From: a bacterium
Lineage (GTDB): Bacteria > Chloroflexota > Dormibacteria > UBA8260 > Bog-877
Length of the DNA: 56,810 nt
NCBI GenBank assembly: GCA_021791345.1
Contig: JAJYWT010000060.1
Coordinates: 1-56,810, forward strand
Direction: 5' to 3'
The notes under the pieces were generated by a model. The model saw only the letters and a program-made list of their open reading frames with translations, was not told where the DNA came from and ran no database searches. The position numbers were made by a program, and so were the translations under genes. Of this stretch, positions 50,630 through 56,810 are shown in pieces. Each line of letters begins with the position of its first letter. Position 1 is the stretch's first letter.

Positions 50630-51601
50630 TTGAGCAGCGCATCGCAGAGCGCCCCTCCCGCCCCCGCCGCGACCGCCACCCAGGCCGTCCTGCTGATGGC
50701 GTACGGCAGTCCACGTGACCGCGCCGACATCCTCCCCTACTACACCCACATGCGCGGCGGCCGGACGCCCGACCCGGAGGCGATGGCCGAACTGGAGGGG
50801 CGATACGCCGCCATCGGGGGGCACTCGCCCCTGACCGAGATCACCTTCGCCCAGGCCGACGCGCTGCGGGAGGTGCTGCGCGCGGCTCACGGAGATGACT
50901 GGGACGTGGTGGTGGGCATGAAGCACAACCATCCATTCCTGGAGGAGGCGATGGCCGACCTCGAATCGCGCGGGGTCCGGCGCGTGGTGGCCATGGTGAT
51001 GGCGCCCCACTACTCCAGCATGAGCGTCGCCGGCTACATCGAGCGGCTGCGCGCTGCCGCCGGCGGCGGGGATCTCCAGTTGGACTTCATCGAGGATTGG
51101 CACCTGCACGAGGGGTACATAGCGTGGCTCGCAGCCCAGGTGCGAGCCGAGCTGGACGCCATGGGCCCCGATCGTGCCCGGGAGGCCCTAGTGGTGTTCA
51201 CCGCCCACAGCCTGCCGGCCAGGCTGCGGCAGATGGGCGACCCCTACCCGGACCAGCTCGGAGAGACCGCGGCGGCGGTGGCGGCCAGCCTCGACCTCCC
51301 CCACTGGACGACCGGCTGGCAGAGTGTGGCCCAGTCAGCCGGCGAGCCGTGGCTGGGGCCGGAGCTGCTGGAGGTGGTGCGACGGGAGGCGGCCCTGGGT
51401 CGCCGGGACTTCCTGGTGTGCGCCTGCGGCTTCGTAGCCGACCACCTGGAGGTGCTCTTCGACCTTGATCACGAGGCCCAGGAGGAGGCGCGGCGACTGC
51501 AGGTCAACATCGCCCGCACCAAGATGCCCAACGCCGATCCCCAGTTCGTGCGCGAGGTCCTGGCCGACCTGATCGAGCGCGAGATCCAACAGTCGGCTTG
51601 A
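50630..51601 (+). CDS. hemH: Ferrochelatase (coproporphyrin III ferrochelatase type)
   Basis: 323 aa. TTG start with GAGGTG 7 nt upstream. 'VLLMAYGSPRDRADILPYYT' opens the fold; the catalytic His is in 'VVFTAHSLPARL' and the conserved acid in 'GFVADHLEVLFDLD'. 'GDPYPDQLGETAAAVA', 'PWLGPELLE' and 'KMPNADPQFV' follow Bacillus subtilis HemH closely, and that enzyme inserts iron into coproporphyrin III. The gene overlaps cgoX by 4 nt. No hemQ/chdC is in the window, so the pathway type is inferred from similarity. Confidence 0.92.
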   Translation: MSSASQSAPPAPAATATQAVLLMAYGSPRDRADILPYYTHMRGGRTPDPEAMAELEGRYAAIGGHSPLTEITFAQADALREVLRAAHGDDWDVVVGMKHNHPFLEEAMADLESRGVRRVVAMVMAPHYSSMSVAGYIERLRAAAGGGDLQLDFIEDWHLHEGYIAWLAAQVRAELDAMGPDRAREALVVFTAHSLPARLRQMGDPYPDQLGETAAAVAASLDLPHWTTGWQSVAQSAGEPWLGPELLEVVRREAALGRRDFLVCACGFVADHLEVLFDLDHEAQEEARRLQVNIARTKMPNADPQFVREVLADLIEREIQQSA

Positions 51602-53034
51602 ATCCCCCCCCGCTCCGGTTCGCGATCGTGGGTGGAGGGGTGGCGGGGCTGGCCGCCGCGCGCCGGCTCGGGCAGCTGGCAGTCGAGCATCACCGCGAGG
51701 TCGAGCTGCACCTGCTTGAGGCTGGCCCCACCCTGGGCGGTCGGGTAGCCGCCGAGTCGTTCGCCGGAGTGCAGATGGACCTTGGTGCCGAAAGCCTGCT
51801 GGTCCGGGCTCCCGAGACCTGGGAGCTGCTTCAAGCCCTGGGCATCGCCGACCAGGCCCTGGCGCCCGGAACCACGAGCGCCTCCATCTGGAACGGGCGC
51901 AGGTTGGTGGCGATTCCCCAAGGCTCAGCGCTGGGGGTGCCGCCCCACCCCTGGAGCGGCGCGGTGGCGCGGGCGATCGGGGTGCGGGGTGCACTGCGCG
52001 CCGGCTTGGAGCCCTGGGCCGCCCATGAGAAACCAGATCCCGACTCGGCGTTGGGACCGTTCATCCGGCGGCGGATGGGAGGAGCTGTCCTGAGCCGGCT
52101 GGTGGACCCGCTCGTCGGCGGCGTCTACGCCGGGTCCGCCGCTGAGCTGAGCCTGGGAGCCGTGGCACCCCAGCTGCTGAAGGCGCTGGAATCAAGCCCG
52201 AGCCTGCTGCGCGGGCTCCGACAGCAACCGCCTCCCCCGGCCGCGGCCCGTCGGCCCACCTTCGTGACCTTCCCTGGCGGCCTCACGACCGTGGTCGACG
52301 CCCTCGCGGCCAACCTGGCTCCGGGGACGATCCAAGTCGGGGCCCGGGTGGAGGAGATCTCCGCCGGACCGAAGGCCCGTCGCGCCCGGGTTAAGATCGC
52401 CGGTTCTGAGCCCGTCGACTGCGATGGTGTCGTGCTCGCGATCCCCGCTCCCCAGCTGTCGCACCTGGTGTCGAGCATCTCACCCGAGCTCGCGACCACG
52501 CTCGCCGGCCAGGAATGGGCCGCGGTCGCCACGGTTTCCCTGGCGTACCCGGAACACGCCTTCCCGCGGCCACTCACCGGCAGCGGGTTTCTGGTCCCGC
52601 GGTCGCCCCGGCGGGTCGTGACCGCATGCACCTTCCTGGACCGCAAGTGGCCGCACCTCAAGCGCCCCGGGCAGACACTGCTGCGAGCGTCGCTGGGAAG
52701 CTTCGGTGATGAGGCCATCCTGGCGATGGACGACACCACCCTGGTCACCACGGTGCACAACTCGCTCCGCAACGTGCTGGGCGTCAACCGGCTTCCGCTG
52801 GCAGCTTCGGTGCGCCGCTGGCAGCCCGCCCTCCCCCAGTACCGCGCCGGTCACCTGGCCTGGAGAGCACGGGCCTTCGAGCTCACCGCCCAACTGCCGA
52901 TCGCAGCCGTCCTGGCCGGTGCCTCGTACCACGGGGTCGGTGTCGCTTCGTGCCTGCAGTCGGCCACGGCGGCGGCGGAGACGCTGTTCGGGAAGGTCAC
53001 CGCCCATGCCGACTCCGGAACGACGGCCTCATGA
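51598..53034 (+). CDS. hemY: Coproporphyrinogen III / protoporphyrinogen IX oxidase (HemY/CgoX)
   Basis: 478 aa FAD enzyme. The dinucleotide loop is 'FAIVGGGVAGLAAARRLG', then 'LLEAGPTLGGRV' and 'DLGAESLLV'. The middle has 'LVDPLVGGVYAGSAAELSL' and 'FVTFPGGLTTVVDAL', hallmark HemG/HemY sequences. The end has 'VLAGASYHGVGVASCLQSA', which closes the FAD site. TTG start within the hemH stop (TTGA), so the two are coupled. With a Bacillus-type HemH, oxidation of coproporphyrinogen III is the likely step. Confidence 0.92.
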   Translation: MNPPPLRFAIVGGGVAGLAAARRLGQLAVEHHREVELHLLEAGPTLGGRVAAESFAGVQMDLGAESLLVRAPETWELLQALGIADQALAPGTTSASIWNGRRLVAIPQGSALGVPPHPWSGAVARAIGVRGALRAGLEPWAAHEKPDPDSALGPFIRRRMGGAVLSRLVDPLVGGVYAGSAAELSLGAVAPQLLKALESSPSLLRGLRQQPPPPAAARRPTFVTFPGGLTTVVDALAANLAPGTIQVGARVEEISAGPKARRARVKIAGSEPVDCDGVVLAIPAPQLSHLVSSISPELATTLAGQEWAAVATVSLAYPEHAFPRPLTGSGFLVPRSPRRVVTACTFLDRKWPHLKRPGQTLLRASLGSFGDEAILAMDDTTLVTTVHNSLRNVLGVNRLPLAASVRRWQPALPQYRAGHLAWRARAFELTAQLPIAAVLAGASYHGVGVASCLQSATAAAETLFGKVTAHADSGTTAS

Positions 53035-53373
53035 CCACGCGATCACGTGCAGTGGACCGACGGCGCCAGATCGAGGGACTGCGGGGCTGACGTTGCCGTA
53101 CCTGGACCGTCCAGTAGCGGAGATGGGGATCCAGGCAGCGGCCCAGAGTGTGGCTGGGGGAAAGAGCATGGCGAACCAAACCCGTGGGGCAGCGGAGCCC
53201 AGCTCAGGGAGATCGCGATCTCGTCCTGACAGCTTGCCATCCTTCGCCGACAATGTGGCCATGCGGCCCACACCTGCTCGCCACCGGATGGCGGTGACCC
53301 TCGATCGGACCACACATGCGCAGCCCCAACCGCCGCGCCCCCGCGGGCTTCCCGCCTTTGGCCCAGTCCGAGC
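53035..53373 (+). other. 339-nt region between cgoX and rlmN without a supported gene
   Basis: No conserved protein frame on either strand. A + frame ends in the GTGA at the rlmN start but encodes only Pro/Arg/Ala-rich sequence and looks fortuitous. No terminator with a U-tract and no clear promoter are seen. Confidence 0.3.
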
Positions 53374-54471
53374 GTGACCACAGCCAGCGTGGGCGGCTGC
53401 AGCCGCCAGCAGCTCGGCGAGCTCGTCCAGCAGCTGGGGGAGGCGCCGTATCGCGCTGACCAGATCCGCGTCCACGCCTGGCAGGGCACTTCCGACGGCT
53501 TCGGCGACATGGGCAACCTGCCCGCGGGTCTCCGACGGGCGCTGCCGCCGTCCATTGAGTGGTCCTCCCTGGCCCTGTTGCAGGCTACGGCGGCCGACCG
53601 GGGCCTGACGGAGAAGCTGCTGCTGCGCGCGCGGGATGGCCAGGAGATCGAGGCGGTCATGATTCGCCATGAGGGCTCGGCCACCTCTCACCCCCGCCGG
53701 ACCGTCTGCGTGAGCTCCCAGGTGGGGTGTGCCATCGGGTGCACTTTCTGCGCCACCGGCCAGCTCGGGCTGCGCCGCAACCTGGCGGCCGGCGAGATCG
53801 TCGACCAGGTCCTGATCGCCGCGCGGCGTTGGGGACGGGAGGGAGCGGGCGCACCGACCAACGTGGTGTACATGGGGATGGGTGAACCGCTGCAGAACTA
53901 CTCGGCGGTGGTGACCTCCATCCGGCTCCTGCAGGAGTGGGGAGTCTCTCCCCGCCGGGTTGTCGTCTCCACCAGTGGGCTGGTCGAGGAGATGGATCGG
54001 CTGGCCTCCGAGGGACTGCCCCTACGGCTGGCGATCTCCCTGCACGCCACCTCGGACGCGGTCCGCGACCGCCTGGTGCCCCTCAATCGCCGCTATCCCA
54101 TCGCCGAGCTGATCCGGGCCGGGCGCCGCTTCTCGGCACTCACCGGACGGCGGGTGAGCCTGGAGTACGTCCTCATCGCGGGCGTCAACGACTCCGTCGA
54201 CGACGCCTCTCGACTGCGGCGATTGACGGCCGAGCTGCACGGCCACGTGAACCTGATCCCCATGAACCGGATCCCGGGAAGCGAGCTTCAGGCCCCCGGC
54301 ATGGCCGCCTGTCGGGAGTTCGCGGCCCGAGTCGGCCCGCGGGCCACCCTGCGGTTCTCGCGCGGGGATCGGGCCACGGCTGCCTGTGGCCAGCTCCGCG
54401 CCTCCATGGAGGCCGATCTCCGCCGCATCCGGCGTGCCGACGAGCGGCTGGCACAGCCGTCCCGGCCCTGA
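53374..54471 (+). CDS. rlmN: 23S rRNA / tRNA adenine-C2 methyltransferase RlmN
   Basis: 365 aa radical-SAM enzyme that methylates C2 of A2503 in 23S rRNA and A37 in tRNA. The cluster motif is 'CAIGCTFCATGQLG' (CxxxCxxC). 'VVYMGMGEPLQNY' carries the GGE-like SAM site, 'VVVSTSGLVEEMDRLA' and 'LRLAISLHATSDAVRDRLVP' follow, and 'LIPMNRIPGS' is near the end. The catalytic Cys lies in 'RGDRATAACGQL'. The N-terminal accessory domain is present ('PYRADQIRVHAWQG'). GTG start; no strong SD. Full length argues for RlmN, not Cfr. Confidence 0.93.
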   Translation: MTTASVGGCSRQQLGELVQQLGEAPYRADQIRVHAWQGTSDGFGDMGNLPAGLRRALPPSIEWSSLALLQATAADRGLTEKLLLRARDGQEIEAVMIRHEGSATSHPRRTVCVSSQVGCAIGCTFCATGQLGLRRNLAAGEIVDQVLIAARRWGREGAGAPTNVVYMGMGEPLQNYSAVVTSIRLLQEWGVSPRRVVVSTSGLVEEMDRLASEGLPLRLAISLHATSDAVRDRLVPLNRRYPIAELIRAGRRFSALTGRRVSLEYVLIAGVNDSVDDASRLRRLTAELHGHVNLIPMNRIPGSELQAPGMAACREFAARVGPRATLRFSRGDRATAACGQLRASMEADLRRIRRADERLAQPSRP

Positions 54472-54580
54472 TCGCGGCCGTTTGACCACGGGCGGATACT
54501 GAGACGGTGCACCATGCAGTCTCGGACGAGCCCGGAGTTCCGACGCCAGTCGGCATCCTCGGCTGGGGACCCCGCTCCCG

Positions 54581-55363
54581 GTGAGCCTCCTCTACTGGGT
54601 GACCCGGTGGGAGTTCGACCCCTCGGTCTGGATCGGCTGCGCGATCGCGATAGCCGCCTACCGATTCTTCCCCGGCGCCAGGAGGGACCGGCGCGCCGTC
54701 GCCTGGGTCGTGGGCGTGCTGATCATCTTCATCGCCCTGGAGTCGGCGATCGACATCATCGGGGACAACTACCTCTTCAGCATGCACATGGCCCAGCACC
54801 TGATCCTGGCGATGGTGGCGCCGCCGCTCATGATCCTGGGCATCCCCCCCGCGACCGTCGACGCCCTCCTTGGGAGTTTCTTGGGGAGGTGGGTGCGGGT
54901 GCTCATCTCCCCCTACTTCGCCGGACCGGCCTACTTCATCGTCCTGGTGGCCTGGCACTGGCCCTACTTCTTCGACTACGCGCTCACCCATCCCCTGGTG
55001 CACATCGCCCAGCACCTGAGTTTCATCGCCGTGGGGCTGCTGTTCTGGTGGGCCGTCATCATCCACCGCCCCGGCGAGCGCTGGAACCTCTCCGCCCTGG
55101 GCGAGGTGTCCTACCTCACCGTGGGGGCGCTGCCCGCGGTGGTGGTCGGCCTCACGGTTGCCCTGCTCCCCCACCCCGTCTACCTCTTCTACCTCCACCG
55201 CTCGGAGCTGCTGGGGATCTCCCCGCTGGTCGACCAGCGCATCGGCGGCCTGCTGATGTTCGCCTTCGACAACATCCTGATGGTGGTGGTGGCGGGTTGG
55301 TACATGTGGCGGATGTTCCCCGCCGACGGGGCCGACGAGGCGCGCTTGCATGCCCGGCTATGA
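54581..55363 (+). CDS. ctaG: Cytochrome c oxidase assembly protein CtaG (caa3 type)
   Basis: 260 aa with about seven transmembrane helices. Family features are 'HMAQHLILAMVAPPLMILG', 'VAWHWPYFFDYALTHPLVHI' with repeated His, 'AQHLSFIAVGLLFWW' and 'MFAFDNILMVVVAGWYMW' near the end. Bacillus CtaG is needed for formation of active caa3 oxidase, probably in copper handling. GTG start with GGGG upstream. It overlaps the next membrane protein gene by 14 nt, implying coexpression. The oxidase genes are not in the window; the cupredoxin at 979-1470 is the only other copper-linked gene. Confidence 0.9.
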   Translation: MSLLYWVTRWEFDPSVWIGCAIAIAAYRFFPGARRDRRAVAWVVGVLIIFIALESAIDIIGDNYLFSMHMAQHLILAMVAPPLMILGIPPATVDALLGSFLGRWVRVLISPYFAGPAYFIVLVAWHWPYFFDYALTHPLVHIAQHLSFIAVGLLFWWAVIIHRPGERWNLSALGEVSYLTVGALPAVVVGLTVALLPHPVYLFYLHRSELLGISPLVDQRIGGLLMFAFDNILMVVVAGWYMWRMFPADGADEARLHARL

Positions 55364-56330
55364 GCGGTCCCCCGAACCCTCGCCGCCGCCTGCGGTAGCC
55401 CTCGCCTCCTGGTTGCGCTGGGCGCTGGCCGTCCTGTGGCTGCTGGACGCCGGCCTGCAGCTGCAGCCATCCATGTTCGGCCAGGGGTTTTCCGGCAATG
55501 TCATCTACAACTCCGCGCTGATGTACCAGCCCCCCGGTCTCGAGAACTTCCTGTTCGCGGTCGCCCGCCTGGAGGCTCACCACCTGGTCCTGCTGTCGGC
55601 GGGCATCGCCACCGTCGAGGCGGCGATCGGGCTGGGGCTCCTGTGGCGGCCGACCCGCAGGGCGGCCATCGTCACCTCCATCGCCTGGGCGGCGCTGGTA
55701 TGGGTGCTCGGCCAGGGACTCGGCTTCATGGCGACCGGCACCGCCATGGTGGAGTTCGGAGCTCCGGGATCGGCGGTGCTGTACATCGTGGTGGCACTGG
55801 TCGTGTGGGCCGACGAGAGCGGACCCAGGGCGCGCCGACCGGGGACCGCAACCGCCAGAATCGCCTGGTCGGGGTACTGGGGGCTGGGCGCGCTGCTGCA
55901 CATCCCCTGGCACTACTCCCCAGCCGCCGTGCTCGCCTACAACCTCCAGACGGCTGCCCAACTGCAACCGGCCCATCTCAGCGGCCTGGATTACACCCTG
56001 GCGCGCGCCGCGTATCTCAACAGCGCTCCGGTCTCGATCATCCTGGCCTCCCTGGAGCTTCTGCTGGCGGTGGCGGTGTGGATGCCGGTCACGCGGCGAT
56101 GGTCTGTGGCGCTGGGGCTCGGCCTGACCGCCGTCTTCTGGGTTCTTGGGCAGGCCATGGGAGGAATCCTGACCGGCCTGGCCACCGACCCCGGCACCGC
56201 TCCCCTGGTGGCGGTGCTGGGGATCAGGCTGCTGACCTCGCGGCCATGGGAAGCGGCCGTCTCCAGCAGCCGCCTTGCCAACCCGGCGCCATCGGCCCCG
56301 GCCCGGTCCGCCCACCCGACCTCGCCCTGA
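55350..56330 (+). CDS. Internally duplicated membrane protein (DoxX-like), coupled to ctaG
   Basis: 326 aa with about eight hydrophobic segments in two similar halves (about 20-150 and 170-300). Both halves share an N-terminal W-x(n)-L-L segment with a QLQP motif, a hydrophobic pair around W(R/M)P-(T/V)-(R)R, and 'VWVLGQGLGFMATG' versus 'FWVLGQAMGGILTG', each followed by an Ala/Val-rich helix. This suggests tandem duplication of a four-helix unit like DoxX/TQO small-subunit folds. The last 35 residues are a Ser/Ala/Pro tail. Overlap with ctaG suggests a role in the same copper/oxidase or membrane process; the function is unknown. Confidence 0.75.
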   Translation: MPGYERSPEPSPPPAVALASWLRWALAVLWLLDAGLQLQPSMFGQGFSGNVIYNSALMYQPPGLENFLFAVARLEAHHLVLLSAGIATVEAAIGLGLLWRPTRRAAIVTSIAWAALVWVLGQGLGFMATGTAMVEFGAPGSAVLYIVVALVVWADESGPRARRPGTATARIAWSGYWGLGALLHIPWHYSPAAVLAYNLQTAAQLQPAHLSGLDYTLARAAYLNSAPVSIILASLELLLAVAVWMPVTRRWSVALGLGLTAVFWVLGQAMGGILTGLATDPGTAPLVAVLGIRLLTSRPWEAAVSSSRLANPAPSAPARSAHPTSP

Positions 56331-56361
56331 CCGCCCCACCCGGGGCCGGGGTCGCGCGGGC

Positions 56362-56378
56362 AAAAAAAAGAGACCCGG
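56362..56378 (-). terminator. rRNA operon terminator (extended 5S end stem plus U8)
   Basis: After 5S rRNA on the - strand, a run of eight T (56369-56362) follows CCGGGTCTCT. That sequence pairs with AGAGATCCGG at the 5' side of 5S (56494-56485), so the 5S terminal stem extends to about 10 bp and directly precedes the U-tract. It is the only clear U-tract terminator in the window. Confidence 0.6.
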
Positions 56379-56490
56379 CGATGACCTACTCTCCCACCCC
56401 GTCTCCAGGGCAGTACCATCGGCGCTGACGGGCTTAACTTCTGTGTTCGGAATGGGTACAGGTGTTTCCCCGTCGCTATCGTCACCGGAT
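56373..56490 (-). rRNA. rrf: 5S ribosomal RNA
   Basis: On the - strand: TCCGGTGACGATAGCGACGG at the 5' end, then CCCATTCCGAACACAGAAGT and GGGAGAGTAGGTCATCGCCG at the 3' end. The terminal helix CCGGTGA/TCGCCGG closes it; about 118 nt. It lies about 135 nt after the 3' end of 23S in the same direction. Confidence 0.95.
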
Positions 56491-56624
56491 CTCTTGTCGC
56501 AAAGGAATACGTCTGTCCGCGGGCACGGCCTCATCGGCCTGGCCAGCTGACAAAAGCGCGGTAGGAGCGCACAGCCACCCGGACGGCGCCTAGCCGGCGC
56601 GCCCGCGAACAGTGTGGCAGAGAG

Positions 56625-56810
56625 TGGTCAAGCCCTCGACCGATTAGTACCGCTCAGCTCAAAGCATTGCTGCTCTTACACCTGCGGCCTATCAACCAGG
56701 TGGTCTACCTGGGGTCTTACCCGGTTAACCCGGTGGGAGATCTAATCTTGGAGTGGGCTTCGCACTTATATGCTTTCAGCGCTTATCCCTTCCGGACATG
56801 GCTACCCGGC
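56625..56810 (-). rRNA. rrl: 23S ribosomal RNA, 3' end (partial)
   Basis: On the - strand the final ~186 nt of 23S are present. Recognisable landmarks are GGATAAGCGCTGAAAGCATA, CCAGGTAGACCACCTGGTTG, GGTGTAAGAGCAGCAATGCT and the terminal GGTACTAATCGGTCGAGGGC followed by TTGACC. The gene continues past the right edge. The spacer to 5S (56491-56624) carries no tRNA. Confidence 0.95.

Noticed and set aside
48432..50633. A 733-codon + strand frame opposite pdhA/pdhB
   Set aside because: His/Arg/Pro-rich shadow of the E1 subunits; no start context.
53374..54471. Possible Cfr antibiotic-resistance methyltransferase
   Set aside because: Length, accessory domain and housekeeping context fit RlmN; nothing specific to Cfr is visible.
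1..56810. CRISPR array, prophage, intact transposon or defence island
   Set aside because: No regularly spaced repeats, Cas genes, integrase, transposase or terminal inverted repeats were seen; nearly all genes are conserved housekeeping genes.

Overview
The window is very GC-rich (roughly two thirds G+C by eye) and almost entirely housekeeping DNA of a single-membrane-type bacterium. I infer a Terrabacteria-group lineage, most like Chloroflexota or 'Candidatus Dormibacterota'. The reasons are a Bacillus-like ferrochelatase next to coproporphyrinogen oxidase, Gram-positive-type PdhA/PdhB, a caa3-type CtaG, HslUV beside TopA, many GTG/TTG starts and pervasive 4-nt gene overlaps. The phylum is inference; no 16S gene is present.

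Layout. 1-3484 (+): end of a polysaccharide deacetylase, an HExxH protein, a cupredoxin lipoprotein behind a perfect 14-bp palindrome, an aminotransferase and a glutamine-amidotransferase-like hydrolase. 3893-11880 (-): nine-gene operon rpsB-tsf-pyrH-frr-uppS-cdsA-dxr-rseP-ispG, mostly joined by 4-nt overlaps, with a strong hairpin in the rpsB leader. 12140-13235: divergent HxlR regulator and SRPBCC gene sharing a control region with two related dyads. 13527-14420 (+): GNAT protein. 14441-18692 (-): topA-hslV-hslU. 18848-20778: ferredoxin-NADP reductase (+) converging on a TadZ/CpaE-like ATPase (-). 20846-39469 (-): long conserved block asp23-fakA-degV-recG-rsmD-coaD-coiled-coil-rpmF-fabD-acpP-rnc-smc-ftsY-ylxM-ffh-rpsP-khpA-rimM-trmD-rplS. 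rpmB (+) diverges from asp23. 39806-43427 (-): FMN riboswitch and ribD-ribE-ribBA-ribH. 43523-46786: a GT4 glycosyltransferase and an amylo-alpha-1,6-glucosidase-like enzyme converge and overlap. A tRNA-Leu(GAG) follows, then pdhA-pdhB-E2 (-), hemH-cgoX (+), rlmN, ctaG and a duplicated membrane protein. The right edge holds 5S and the 3' end of 23S rRNA (-).

How the genes work together. The rpsB operon links translation with UMP supply and undecaprenyl/isoprenoid and phospholipid precursor synthesis. The second block links SRP targeting, chromosome organisation, ribosome and tRNA maturation, CoA, ACP and fatty-acid activation. The rib operon makes riboflavin under FMN feedback. PDH, haem synthesis, CtaG and a cupredoxin suit an aerobic, respiring cell.

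I did not find a defence island, CRISPR array, prophage or intact insertion sequence. The most unusual signals are the long arginine-rich tail on RNase III (with smaller low-complexity tails on S2, S16 and L19), the HxlR operator pair, the antisense-coded tail of the GT4, the TadZ-like protein with an altered Walker A motif, the rpsB leader hairpin, and the internally duplicated membrane protein coupled to ctaG.
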